36,536 nucleotides of DNA from a virus: IMG/VR virus record IMGVR_UViG_3300025872_000149, positions 1 to 36,536 of that record. One strand, 5' to 3'. Shown here one piece after another: positions 1 to 6,278 of this stretch. The notes beneath the pieces were generated by a model. That model made no database searches, had not been told where the DNA came from, and saw only the letters and a list, made by a program, of their open reading frames with translations. Position numbers and translations under genes: made by a program. The stretch's first letter is position 1. The number at the start of each line of letters is the position of its first letter.

Positions 1-478
1 CGGTAGCCTGTGACGGGTTCCAGGTAAACCAGAGTTCAGAGCCAGGCTTGCGGATTGTTGGGCGCAATAGATCAAGGCTTCGTTGTGAGAGGCTCTGTGC
101 TTCTTCGACCCAGGCGCAATCGTAGCCTTCCAGCGACTTGATCGAATCCGCGGTGTGGTTCTGCATGCCCTGGAAGATGATCGCCCCGTCGCCCTTCTTT
201 GACTTGATGCAAGCCTCTTGCACCTCGAAGTAAGCGCCCGCATTCATCTGCTCTATTTTCAGCTCTAACAGGCGCTTGACCGACTGAGCGAGCGACTTCT
301 GAACCTCACGAACGCACACGCTTCGACGTTTCTGATCAAGTAGGTGTGACTCAATCAGCATCTCTGCGAAGAAATGCGACTTGCCCGAGCCTCGTCCGCC
401 GTGTGCGCCTTTGTATCGAGCGGGATCAAGTAGCGGGACGGCCCAGGCTGGGGTCTGGAGTTGCAGAACCTTACCCAT
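1..478 (-). CDS. terL: Terminase large subunit, partial (C-terminus beyond window start)
   Basis: N-terminal 159 residues of a phage DNA-packaging ATPase. The Walker A motif GGRGSGKS lies near residue 27 and the Walker B-like stretch CAWVEEAQ near residue 120; the nuclease domain is missing because the contig begins here. The start is ATG at 478, overlapping the small terminase stop by 8 bases, the same arrangement as in the complete copy at 33814-35040. The protein is nearly the same as that copy but the DNA differs at roughly a fifth of positions, so this is a diverged homologue and not an assembly duplicate. It probably belongs to a second, related phage population. Confidence 0.9.
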   Translation of the reverse strand, partial: MGKVLQLQTPAWAVPLLDPARYKGAHGGRGSGKSHFFAEMLIESHLLDQKRRSVCVREVQKSLAQSVKRLLELKIEQMNAGAYFEVQEACIKSKKGDGAIIFQGMQNHTADSIKSLEGYDCAWVEEAQSLSQRSLDLLRPTIRKPGSELWFTWNPSQAT

Positions 479-884
479 TCTTGACGATAACCCGCTCAAT
501 CTTTGTGAACTCAAGGGGCGCACCATCGGCGCCGGTCAGCTCATGCTTTTGGGTTTCTGCCCAGCGCATCTGAGTCTTGCTCCACCAGATCATCGCTGCC
601 GTGTCGCCGCCCATTGCCTTTTGAAACAGCGTGCGACCGACGCCAGAGTTGGCCTTGGCCTTGCCAGCCACCAGCTCGGTGGCAAAGTGAGCGCGTAAAG
701 TATCCACATGAATGCCGTCTCGCACCAGGACTGCAATCTGCTCGATTGGCAAGCCATAGCCTGACATTGCCTCGACCTGTTTGCGCTCTGCGTCGGTCGG
801 CTTGAATGCTGGTCGGCCAGCACCTTCCCGAGCTCCGCCATTGCCGCCAATCTTTTTATAAGTGGGTTTTTCAGTTTTAGCCAT
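471..884 (-). CDS. terS: Terminase small subunit-like DNA-binding protein (branch copy)
   Basis: 137-residue basic protein placed immediately before the large terminase, where small terminases sit. It has a Gly/Lys-rich N-terminus, then a predicted helix-turn-helix-like segment (SGYGLPIEQIAVLV and following), a helical oligomerisation region, and a conserved end (GADGAPLEF...IERVIVK). The role inferred is recognition of the packaging site and loading of the large subunit. The start at 884 is preceded by GGAGG with good spacing and overlaps the upstream methyltransferase stop by 8 bases. The homologue at 35037-35471 shares the core but has a different N-terminal tail. The assignment rests on context plus a putative HTH. 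Confidence 0.75.
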   Translation of the reverse strand: MAKTEKPTYKKIGGNGGAREGAGRPAFKPTDAERKQVEAMSGYGLPIEQIAVLVRDGIHVDTLRAHFATELVAGKAKANSGVGRTLFQKAMGGDTAAMIWWSKTQMRWAETQKHELTGADGAPLEFTKIERVIVKNG

Positions 885-2109
885 CTTTAACCTCCGCGAA
901 AGGTTTTCCAGTTTCTGCGTGAATTGCTATTTTGCCCGTGAAGTCCTGCCAGCGCTTAATGATGACGTCGCAATACTTTGGATCAAGCTCCATGATGCGA
1001 GCAACGCGACCATTCTTCTCTGCTGCGATCAGCGTGGTTCCGGATCCGCCAAATGAATCCAAAACAATATCACCACCCTTTGTGTTGTTGAGCATCTGGT
1101 ACTCAAACAGGGCCACCGGCTTCATGGTTGGGTGCTCACCGTTGCGGGTTGGCTTTTCAAACTCCAAGATGGTGGTCTGCTTCCGGTCGGTGGCCCAGAG
1201 GTGGCCAGCGCCTTCCTTCCAGCCGTACAAGCAGGGTTCGTGCTTCCAGTGGTAATCCTGGCGGCCCATGACCATCGAGGACTTCTTCCAGATCAAACAC
1301 TGCCGCACAGTCCAGCCAGCGTCTTTGGCAGCGCCTCGGAAGTTGTAGCCTTCCAGGTCCGCGTGCCAGATGTAGAAGACCGCGCCAGGCTTCATGACTG
1401 TGTCGGCTGAAACGTAAGCATCTCGCAAGAACTGCCTAAACTTGTCATCCTCCATTGCGTCGTTTTGAATCTTCAGGGCATCTTTAGTTTTACCCTCGTA
1501 AGCAACGTTGTAAGGTGGATCGGTCAGCCACATGTCAACCAGTTGGCCATCGGTGAGCTTTTCCAGATCGCTGACACTGGTTGAGTCGCCGCACAGCAGG
1601 CGGTGCTTTCCCATGATCCAAACGTCACCGGGAACTGTGATTGAGTTTTCCTGAACTGCAGGCGCATCGTCTGGGTCCGTCAGGCCAGGCTCAATCTCCA
1701 CCGGCATCAGCGCCGCGATCTCCTCATCGGTAAACCCCACCAAGTCCAAATCAAACCCAAGATCACCCAGCTCTCCCAGCTCGAGAGCAAGCAGCTCGTT
1801 GTCCCAGCCTGCGTTCAGCGCCAGCTTGTTGTCTGCGATGACGTAGGCCCGCTTTTGTGCATCTGTCCAGCCTGTAGCAACGATCACTGGAACTTCTTTC
1901 AGCCCCAGCTTGCGAGCTGCTGCTAGTCTTCCGTGACCTGCGATGACCGAATGTTGATCGTCGATAAGAATGGGTGTAGTGAATCCCCACTCCTGAATGC
2001 TTGCTGCGATCTGAGCGACCTGAGCATCTGAGTGCGTGCGAGAGTTTTTCGCGTACGGAATGAGCTTGTCTATCGACAATGTTTGATGGTTGTCTGCCGG
2101 GTTCATCAT
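877..2109 (-). CDS. ParB-like domain fused to DNA methyltransferase (allele B)
   Basis: 410-residue fusion. Residues about 10-100 form a ParB/Srx-like domain with the IAGHGR box at 56-61. Residues about 160-405 form a beta-class amino-methyltransferase: the catalytic DPPY is at 197-200 and precedes the SAM-binding FGGSGTT at 353-359. It probably methylates adenine N6 or cytosine N4 in phage DNA, which could protect it from restriction or mark packaging sites. A sigma70-like promoter lies just upstream on the minus strand and the stop overlaps TerS. Only residues about 58-100 are identical at DNA level to the right-hand copy. The C-terminal methyltransferase part differs strongly, especially between DPPY and FGGSGTT, so target specificity may differ. 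In the circular genome the 5' part (1811-2109) also serves allele A. Confidence 0.88.
   Translation of the reverse strand: MMNPADNHQTLSIDKLIPYAKNSRTHSDAQVAQIAASIQEWGFTTPILIDDQHSVIAGHGRLAAARKLGLKEVPVIVATGWTDAQKRAYVIADNKLALNAGWDNELLALELGELGDLGFDLDLVGFTDEEIAALMPVEIEPGLTDPDDAPAVQENSITVPGDVWIMGKHRLLCGDSTSVSDLEKLTDGQLVDMWLTDPPYNVAYEGKTKDALKIQNDAMEDDKFRQFLRDAYVSADTVMKPGAVFYIWHADLEGYNFRGAAKDAGWTVRQCLIWKKSSMVMGRQDYHWKHEPCLYGWKEGAGHLWATDRKQTTILEFEKPTRNGEHPTMKPVALFEYQMLNNTKGGDIVLDSFGGSGTTLIAAEKNGRVARIMELDPKYCDVIIKRWQDFTGKIAIHAETGKPFAEVKDG
1811..1937. repeat. 127-bp direct repeat, internal copy (assembly junction)
   Basis: Identical base for base to 36410-36536, with mismatches immediately before it (bases at 1807 and 1810 differ from the corresponding ones at 36406 and 36409). 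It lies inside the ParB domain of the methyltransferase gene. A length of exactly 127 that stops at the contig end is what an assembler working at k=127 leaves at an unresolved branch. Confidence 0.95.
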
Positions 2110-2134
2110 CTGCCTCTGTAGTGGCGCAATCTTG

Positions 2135-2161
2135 ATTGTATCAACGATCTGTGCTAGTCAA
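2135..2161 (-). promoter_or_regulatory. Candidate promoter for ParB-MTase and late operon
   Basis: On the minus strand, TTGACT (2161-2156) and TACAAT (2140-2135) are separated by 15 bases, a short but usable spacing. It sits 26 bases before the first gene of the leftward block. If the genome is circular this would be the first promoter of the packaging, virion and lysis genes. No hairpin like those at the rightward promoters follows it. The spacing makes this less certain than the rightward promoters. Confidence 0.5.
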
Positions 2162-2191
2162 TAATTCTCACACTCTGCTGTGAAAAAAGTG

Positions 2192-2221
2192 TTGACACAG
2201 ACGCTAGACATACGCTACATT
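2192..2221 (+). promoter_or_regulatory. Rightward promoter P1
   Basis: TTGACA at 2192-2197 and TACATT at 2216-2221 with an 18-base spacer. The same two hexamers with the same spacer recur at 5620-5649. A stem-loop starts 8 bases after the -10 hexamer, close to the expected transcription start. Confidence 0.7.
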
Positions 2222-2228
2222 TACATCA

Positions 2229-2258
2229 CTGCGCGACACGAATGGACGGAAGGCGCAG
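2229..2258 (+). ncRNA. 5'-terminal leader hairpin, copy 1
   Basis: Stem CTGCGC (2229-2234) pairs perfectly with GCGCAG (2253-2258) around an 18-base loop, GACACGAATGGACGGAAG. It begins where transcription from P1 should start and is followed after 16 bases by the ATG at 2275. Copies 2 (5657-5685) and 3 (5928-5957) have different stem sequences that remain complementary, and related loops. This is an untranslated cis element, not a separate gene. Confidence 0.65.
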
Positions 2259-2274
2259 CAACCAAAGGAACATC

Positions 2275-2430
2275 ATGATCAAGTACACATTTCAGAAAGC
2301 ATCTTTCAACGGCCTCAAAGGCTGGATCGCCACGCGTTGGATCGACGGGGTTCACTCGGGCAAAGCATTCGGCAAGACAAAGAAAGAAGCAGTTGCACAG
2401 TTTGATGAAGCTCTCTGGGAAAACTCATGA
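2275..2430 (+). CDS. Small hypothetical protein
   Basis: 51 residues, not recognised. The sequence alternates aromatic and basic residues (YTFQK, GLKGWIATRW, AFGKTKKEAVAQF), resembling a small antiparallel-beta plus helix fold of the kind common in phage early genes. The ATG at 2275 is preferred over an in-frame ATG at 2242 because AAAGGAA lies just before it and because the upstream bases form the leader hairpin. It is the first gene after promoter P1, and its stop overlaps the next start as ATGA. Confidence 0.7.
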   Translation: MIKYTFQKASFNGLKGWIATRWIDGVHSGKAFGKTKKEAVAQFDEALWENS

Positions 2431-2519
2431 AACGCACCCACCGCCAGATCCTCGCCGATGTAGCCTTTGCAATCGTCCTCGGAGCCACCTTCGGCGTGGT
2501 CTTCGGGATCTACTTCTAA
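2427..2519 (+). CDS. 30-residue membrane peptide
   Basis: A 30-codon gene coupled to the previous one by an ATGA overlap and ended right before a terminator hairpin. After a basic start (MKRTHRQ) almost all of the rest is hydrophobic with Gly (AFAIVLGATFGVVFGIYF), a single predicted membrane helix with the basic end inside. Function is unknown; small inhibitory or membrane-signalling phage peptides look like this. Support comes from translational coupling and the fit between promoter and terminator. Confidence 0.55.
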   Translation: MKRTHRQILADVAFAIVLGATFGVVFGIYF

Positions 2520-2544
2520 AAACGGCTTAAGAGCCGTTTTTTTT
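2518..2544 (+). terminator. Rho-independent terminator
   Basis: Stem AACGGCT (2521-2527), loop TAAG, stem AGCCGTT (2532-2538), followed by a run of T to 2544 and preceded by A residues. It begins at the stop codon of the 30-residue gene and would end or attenuate the P1 transcript before the next two genes. Confidence 0.85.
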
Positions 2545-2613
2545 GGTCGATACATGTCTAGGTAGCAGACACCACAAAAAAACGCTCCTAGGCGCTTCTA
2601 ATCGATTCCTATC

Positions 2614-2745
2614 ATGAAACAGACTCGAGTTGCCCACCTGTTGTCCCTCTTGAATGATGGCTGTGGTTTCAAGGCTGCTGTACTCTTGACAGCACTGTAT
2701 TTCAAAGTTCCTGAGCATCAAATCATCCAGGAGTTCTACAGATGA
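2614..2745 (+). CDS. Small hypothetical protein coupled to zinc-ribbon gene
   Basis: 43 residues, not recognised: a helical, mildly hydrophobic protein (VAHLLSLL, FKAAVLLTALYF, HQIIQEFYR) that could be a short helix-turn-helix or dimer unit. The ribosome site is weak. Its stop overlaps the start of the zinc-ribbon gene as ATGA, which argues for real translation and coupling. A small CCTAGG-centred palindrome lies just upstream. It is placed after the terminator at 2518-2544, so it is expressed by readthrough or from a promoter not clearly seen. Confidence 0.5.
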   Translation: MKQTRVAHLLSLLNDGCGFKAAVLLTALYFKVPEHQIIQEFYR

Positions 2746-3050
2746 TCTGTCCGAAGTGTGAAGCCCCAGCAAGGGTCCTAGAGACCCGCTGGAGCCAGAA
2801 AAAAGCCTGCACCCGTCGCAGACTTGGTTGTCCATCTTGCGGTTATAGATTCTCAATATTCGGGGATATTATGATTCCACAAATAGATAATCAATTAGAT
2901 TCAGAAGGAATGCCTAAATATACAGAGACCATTCAAGTCCTTGAGGACTTGGTCAGAAGCGCCGGTGGTTGCGCCACCATCGACCAAGTTGCTGTCGTCA
3001 AGGCATGGCGTTTAATTGACCGTTATAACGCCATTATTAACGGTAAATAA
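2742..3050 (+). CDS. Zinc-ribbon protein, NrdR/Ogr-like finger
   Basis: 102 residues. The N-terminal 40 residues form a zinc ribbon with CPKC at 3-6 and CPSC near 30-33, joined by a basic stretch (KKACTRRRLG) resembling the NrdR zinc finger and the Ogr/Delta phage activator type. The rest is helical, acidic in the middle, and ends in a helix (AVVKAWRLIDRYNAIIN). It is probably a small nucleic-acid-binding regulator; an Ogr-like role in late gene activation is possible but not shown. GGAG precedes the ATG, and a strong terminator follows 25 bases after the stop. Confidence 0.65.
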   Translation: MICPKCEAPARVLETRWSQKKACTRRRLGCPSCGYRFSIFGDIMIPQIDNQLDSEGMPKYTETIQVLEDLVRSAGGCATIDQVAVVKAWRLIDRYNAIINGK

Positions 3051-3074
3051 TAAGGTCCACCATCCTCCCCATCC

Positions 3075-3101
3075 AGCCCGCCGCGTGCGGGCTTTTCTTT
3101 T
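3075..3101 (+). terminator. Rho-independent terminator
   Basis: Stem AGCCCGC (3075-3081), loop CGCGT, stem GCGGGCT (3087-3093), then TTTTCTTTT. It ends the rightward 2275-3050 operon. Confidence 0.9.
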
Positions 3102-3240
3102 ATTTCCACCACATCCGTTAAGGCTGGCACTCGATCCGGGTCAATGTGGCCAGGAAGGCCATCCCACCAGCCCGCACCCACCTCACCACCACCAACCTCA
3201 ACCAATGTCTTTTTCATCATCACCTCATCAAATTTTCCAT

Positions 3241-3378
3241 GCAACGCAACAGCCCCACAAACATAGCGCAACAACGCAACTACCCTAAAGGGTAGTAGTT
3301 GCGTTGCGTTGCGCTAAAATGTTAGTCTTGTCACAAACGCAACTAAAAAAAAGTTGCGCAACAGTTGCGTTTTGTTGC
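3241..3378. repeat. GCAAC/GTTGC iteron-like cluster with central palindrome
   Basis: Within the 348-base gene-free gap between convergent genes (3051-3397), the pentamer GCAAC or its complement GTTGC occurs 12 times in 138 bases, mostly as CGCAAC, at 3241, 3246, 3268, 3276, 3298, 3303, 3308, 3339, 3353, 3358, 3364 and 3374. The centre is a perfect palindrome, CTACCCT-AA-AGGGTAG (3280-3295). It is flanked by inverted blocks running from AGCGCAAC (from 3265) to GTTGCGCT (to 3315). The cluster lies beside the primase-helicase gene. A replication origin, partition-type site or termination locus is possible; no convincing promoter or gene is seen in it. Confidence 0.7.
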
Positions 3379-3397
3379 GCTACTTTTTACCCCACTT

Positions 3398-5404
3398 TTA
3401 TGCCCTCAAAAGCATGGCAGATGCCTGAACGGTGTCCAAAACGATCCACCCATGCTCGTACGAGTCGATGACCTGGGAGATCAAAAGCTCCCCGATTGGC
3501 TTCCCCTTGGACGACGGTCGGACGTAGATCGAAGCTGATGCTTCGGTCAATTCAAGGGTATCCATCAGATATTGGATAAGCCCCGACCGGCTCAAATACG
3601 GCTGACCGGCTCGGGTTTCTTTTCCTGCCACTTCCCAAGCATTCTGAAATAATCTTATATGTTTGGTTAATTTATTAACCCCTTTATCGGATATTGGTTT
3701 ATTGACTATTTCAATAATGGCGCTGGTGACCTGTTCATCGTCCTCGTCGATCCATCCGTTGATCTCCACGGTGCGAAGCTGGGCGTATATGTCTGGTGCT
3801 ATTTCTGAGTCCTTAGCTTTGCGCTGGACGATCTGCATCGGAGCTTCGTCTTTTGCGGGAATGATGCTTACCTCAATGTCGAGGGCTCCTCTCCATGCTG
3901 ATGACCCCCGAGCGCGATGCTGGGCTTCTTCGCTGACCCCGGTGTGATGCACTAGCAGGACTGAGCAATTGAACTCGCGCATGAGCTGGCCGCAGGCGTC
4001 TAGCATCGTTTTAGCGTCCTGAGCGCTGTTTTCATCGCCGGATAGGAATCGGTGCAGGGTGTCAATGACGATTAGGTCGGGGGGCTCGGGAAGTTGTTTC
4101 AGGTGAGTTGAGGTAGACAGATAGCCTTCTGGGGTGTTCAGGTCGCACCCCGAGCGGCTGAGCCACATCTGTAAGCTGCTGGCTTGATGATGCTGTTTCC
4201 AGGCTGCTATCCGAGCCCTCAGACCGTGATGGCCTTCGCCTGCCAGATAAACTATTCTTGCGGGCTTGACTCGATTGCCTGCCCACTCTTGCATTCCGCT
4301 GGCTAGACGTAGGCACCAATCCAGGACTACGAACGTTTTACCGCCGCCGCTAGGACCATGGATCATGATAAGAGCGTCGGACTGCAACCAGCCTTTGATG
4401 AGCCATTTGATCGGCGCAGGCTTCTGGCAATAGTCATCGGCGGGGATAAGCCAAGACTCTTGAGGAGGGTTCAGAAGCAATGAGAGGTTATGCCCAGCCT
4501 GGTGGTAATCGTTGGCATCCCCCTCGACCGAGGGCATAACGTAGCTCACACCATACTTGGCACAAGCCTGCTCGGCATGGCGCTGACCGACTCCACTTTT
4601 ATCGTGATCTGCCACAATCACAATCTTCTGGTCTGGGTAGAGCTCAAGAAGCGAGCCGGTGACGGGGATCAGATTCGAGGCACTGTACGCAACGACACAG
4701 GGGCGACCGCTTACCTCATGGATTGTTGCGGCTGTGGCGAAGCCTTCGGCCAAGTAAAGCGTTCCGGGGCTATCGACTAGACCGATGAGCCAGAATTGGC
4801 CGCCCGTTTGTCCGCCGGAGTGGTAAAGCTTGCCGCCCTCGCTGTCTATGTATTGAAGGCTGGATAGCTCCCCGTCCTCGCTGAAAAGAGGCACCATGAG
4901 CCTACCGTCGCCGGTGATTTTGGCGCCGTGTGGCTGGATGCCTTTGCGTTTGAGGTACGGATGGTCCGGACTTGCCTGGACGCCCTCGCTCCAGATGGTC
5001 TCGACTGTGCTAGCGGCCACAGAACGATCGCGCTCTATCTCTGCATCGCGCAACTTTTTGGCCGCATTGACACGGGCCACGTGGGCCATTTCTTGGGCCG
5101 GTGTCCACCTTTTCTTCCCAATGTCGGCTTTGACTGTCTGGGTGAAGTTAGCTCGCCAGCATCCGAACGTGATGCTCGGAATGCCTTCTCCGTAAGCTAC
5201 GTACCAACCCGATCTATCAAGTGTCTTGCGGCTGTTTCCGCTTCTGAATCTGTGAATCCTCCCATCAATAATTATTTGGTCGGGAACGTCTAAACCCGAC
5301 TCGGCTACTGCGTTTTTGAACTGCACCTCGACTGGCAACGGTGCAGGGCCCACATCTACCGGGGGAGACCAAGGCCCCCCCAGCACGCGGGTGAGATCGG
5401 CCAT
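3398..5404 (-). CDS. TOPRIM primase - RecA-like helicase
   Basis: 668-residue replication protein. Residues about 210-300 are a TOPRIM domain with the conserved Glu in LYLAEGF (E220) and the VADHD pair (D266/D268). Residues about 330-560 are a RepA/DnaB-type ATPase with Walker A HGPSGGGKT (349-357), Walker B LIVIDTLHRF and a sensor-like LLVHHTG. The N-terminal 120 residues resemble the DUF927/primase-associated region of phage and plasmid primases. It likely primes and unwinds phage DNA. It starts directly after the HTH gene stop in the same leftward operon. No phage DNA polymerase is present, so host polymerase III is presumably recruited. The GCAAC repeat cluster lies just past its stop. 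Confidence 0.88.
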   Translation of the reverse strand: MADLTRVLGGPWSPPVDVGPAPLPVEVQFKNAVAESGLDVPDQIIIDGRIHRFRSGNSRKTLDRSGWYVAYGEGIPSITFGCWRANFTQTVKADIGKKRWTPAQEMAHVARVNAAKKLRDAEIERDRSVAASTVETIWSEGVQASPDHPYLKRKGIQPHGAKITGDGRLMVPLFSEDGELSSLQYIDSEGGKLYHSGGQTGGQFWLIGLVDSPGTLYLAEGFATAATIHEVSGRPCVVAYSASNLIPVTGSLLELYPDQKIVIVADHDKSGVGQRHAEQACAKYGVSYVMPSVEGDANDYHQAGHNLSLLLNPPQESWLIPADDYCQKPAPIKWLIKGWLQSDALIMIHGPSGGGKTFVVLDWCLRLASGMQEWAGNRVKPARIVYLAGEGHHGLRARIAAWKQHHQASSLQMWLSRSGCDLNTPEGYLSTSTHLKQLPEPPDLIVIDTLHRFLSGDENSAQDAKTMLDACGQLMREFNCSVLLVHHTGVSEEAQHRARGSSAWRGALDIEVSIIPAKDEAPMQIVQRKAKDSEIAPDIYAQLRTVEINGWIDEDDEQVTSAIIEIVNKPISDKGVNKLTKHIRLFQNAWEVAGKETRAGQPYLSRSGLIQYLMDTLELTEASASIYVRPSSKGKPIGELLISQVIDSYEHGWIVLDTVQASAMLLRA

Positions 5405-5593
5405 TTATATTGGATTGATCATTGTCTGTTTTGTGATGTAGTCGGACAAAATCGTCAGAGTGCGTGACGACGGGTTAAGGATCTCACCTTTTTTGATCCT
5501 GTGCAGCGTATTTGCATGTAGGCCGGTTGCTGCTGCCACCGTTGAGATGCGCCGGTCTGCCAAGGCAGCCCGGACCTGATCAAGATTCAACAT
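5405..5593 (-). CDS. Small HTH (Cro/CI-like) regulator
   Basis: 62 residues from the ATG at 5593, preferred over an upstream ATG at 5626 because AAAGGGG lies just before it. The central part (RISTVAAATGLHANTLHRIKKG) is a clear Cro/XRE-type helix-turn-helix, followed by a short helix (RTLTILSDYI). It probably binds the symmetric operator at 5617-5657 between its own promoter and the rightward early promoter and so acts as a genetic switch or autoregulator. It is smaller than lambda Cro-family repressors with cleavable domains, and no integrase is present, so it need not mean a temperate life style. Confidence 0.8.
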   Translation of the reverse strand: MLNLDQVRAALADRRISTVAAATGLHANTLHRIKKGEILNPSSRTLTILSDYITKQTMINPI

Positions 5594-5619
5594 CTTTTTC
5601 CCCTTTCGTTGTTGTGGTA

Positions 5620-5649
5620 TTGACATTGTGTAGTGAGTCGGGCTACATT
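5620..5649 (+). promoter_or_regulatory. Rightward early promoter P2
   Basis: TTGACA (5620-5625), 18-base spacer, TACATT (5644-5649): the same hexamers and spacer as P1. It drives the 5703 gene, with hairpin copy 2 starting 8 bases past the -10. Confidence 0.75.
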
Positions 5650-5654
5650 GTCAA
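5625..5654 (-). promoter_or_regulatory. Leftward promoter for HTH and primase-helicase
   Basis: On the minus strand TTGACA (5654-5649), 18-base spacer, CACAAT (5630-5625). It faces and overlaps P2, so firing in the two directions should exclude each other. The -10 match is weaker than that of P2. Confidence 0.55.
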
Positions 5655-5656
5655 TA

Positions 5657-5685
5657 CTGCACGAACGGACTAGCCGAAAGTGCAG
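5657..5685 (+). ncRNA. 5'-terminal leader hairpin, copy 2
   Basis: Stem CTGCAC (5657-5662) with GTGCAG (5680-5685), loop GAACGGACTAGCCGAAA with an inner CGG/CCG pairing. It starts 8 bases after the P2 -10 hexamer and ends 17 bases before the ATG. ACAACGAAAGGG follows it and serves as the ribosome site; a near copy of that string precedes the leftward HTH gene. Confidence 0.7.
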
Positions 5686-5702
5686 ACAACGAAAGGGAAA
5701 CC

Positions 5703-5888
5703 ATGCAACTCCTGACAGAAGACAACTATTACGAAGTTTGGGCTTCTAACGTGAATGATTACATTGTTCTGTGGTCGTCAGACTATCCAACAAAAGCAAA
5801 TTTGATTTGTACGTGCGACGATATGGATGAGGCAGTGGAAATGGCTAAGCTCTATATCCACTGTAAAAACAACGAGATTGAGTTTTGA
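5703..5888 (+). CDS. Hypothetical acidic early protein
   Basis: 61 residues, not recognised. It is rich in Asp, Glu and aromatics (EDNYYEVWASNVNDYIVLW), with two Cys in ICTCDD and one near the end. It is the first gene of the P2 transcript, with a good ribosome site (GAAAGGG). A separate promoter and hairpin leader (P3) follow at once, so it forms its own short unit. Small acidic first-expressed phage proteins often bind host regulators; that is only a guess here. Confidence 0.65.
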   Translation: MQLLTEDNYYEVWASNVNDYIVLWSSDYPTKANLICTCDDMDEAVEMAKLYIHCKNNEIEF

Positions 5889-5891
5889 CTA

Positions 5892-5920
5892 TTGACGGGG
5901 CAACAGTGCCCTGTTAAATT
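5892..5920 (+). promoter_or_regulatory. Rightward early promoter P3
   Basis: TTGACG (5892-5897), 17-base spacer, TAAATT (5915-5920). Hairpin copy 3 starts at 5928, giving the same 8-base offset from the -10 as in P1 and P2. It probably drives the long rightward operon up to 14521. Confidence 0.65.
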
Positions 5921-5927
5921 GAACACA

Positions 5928-5957
5928 TCGAACGAACGGAATAGGCCGACGGTTCGA
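5928..5957 (+). ncRNA. 5'-terminal leader hairpin, copy 3
   Basis: Stem TCGAAC (5928-5933) with GTTCGA (5952-5957), loop GAACGGAATAGGCCGACG with an inner CGG/CCG pairing. It is followed after 17 bases by the ATG at 5975. The loop is nearly the same as in copy 2 while the stem sequence is different, which is compensatory change supporting an RNA structure. Confidence 0.7.
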
Positions 5958-5974
5958 CGAACAAAGAGAACGAG

Positions 5975-6253
5975 ATGAAAAACAATGATCTGATGCTGAC
6001 CCAAGCCGATCAACTGGGCCAACTGTTGGCTGAGATTGATGTGCTTACCAAGCAAGCCGACGCTATCAAAGCTTTGATGCGTGAAGCTGGCGGAGTGCAT
6101 GATGGCGTGTTGTTCCGTTCCACGGTTGTGGAGTCGAATCGGTCGGTCACCGACTGGAAGGCTCTCTGTGCTGCCCAAGGCATTGGGGCTGATGTGATTG
6201 CCGCCCACACCAAGACCACAGCGGTCTACTCGGTCAAGACCACCTCAAAATAA
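5975..6253 (+). CDS. Hypothetical helical protein
   Basis: 92 residues, not recognised. Residues 8-40 form a likely coiled coil (QADQLGQLLAEIDVLTKQ and on); the C-terminal half resembles small proteins found beside phage recombination genes (VLFRSTVVESNRSVTDWKAL). It is the first gene of the P3 transcript and sits upstream of the Sak4-like ATPase, so an accessory role in recombination or replication is possible. A weak AAAGAGAA precedes the ATG. Function unknown. Confidence 0.7.
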   Translation: MKNNDLMLTQADQLGQLLAEIDVLTKQADAIKALMREAGGVHDGVLFRSTVVESNRSVTDWKALCAAQGIGADVIAAHTKTTAVYSVKTTSK

Positions 6254-6258
6254 AGGAG

Positions 6259-6273
6259 GGGGGCCTAGCCCCC
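6259..6273 (+). promoter_or_regulatory. GC-rich hairpin at ribosome site
   Basis: GGGGGC and GCCCCC pair around a 3-base loop (CTA). The strong Shine-Dalgarno AGGAGG (6254-6259) abuts the 5' side and the ATG at 6279 lies 5 bases after the 3' side. Folding would bring a too-distant ribosome site (19 bases) to a workable distance, or could mask it. No T run follows, so it is not a good terminator. Confidence 0.5.
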
Positions 6274-6278
6274 ATCAC

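Larger units (their letters stand above)
5617..5657. promoter_or_regulatory. Symmetric divergent operator
   Basis: Perfect 9-base inverted repeat, GTATTGACA (5617-5625) and TGTCAATAC (5649-5657), spaced 23 bases. Each arm contains the -35 hexamer TTGACA of one of two facing promoters, so the element is both promoter pair and probable operator of the HTH protein encoded next to it. Confidence 0.7.

Noticed and set aside
1-1937. Long terminal direct repeat as packaged genome ends
   Set aside because: Left and right terminase regions are only about 80% alike outside the 127-base match, so they are not a terminal redundancy of one genome.
3023-3274. Leftward frame of up to 83 codons in the gap after the primase-helicase (possible start near 3217-3220 with GAGGTG)
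   Set aside because: It reads backwards through the strong rightward terminator at 3075-3101, its composition is Gly-rich without a motif, and it overlaps the end of the zinc-ribbon gene. A genuine small gene is not excluded, but support is weak.
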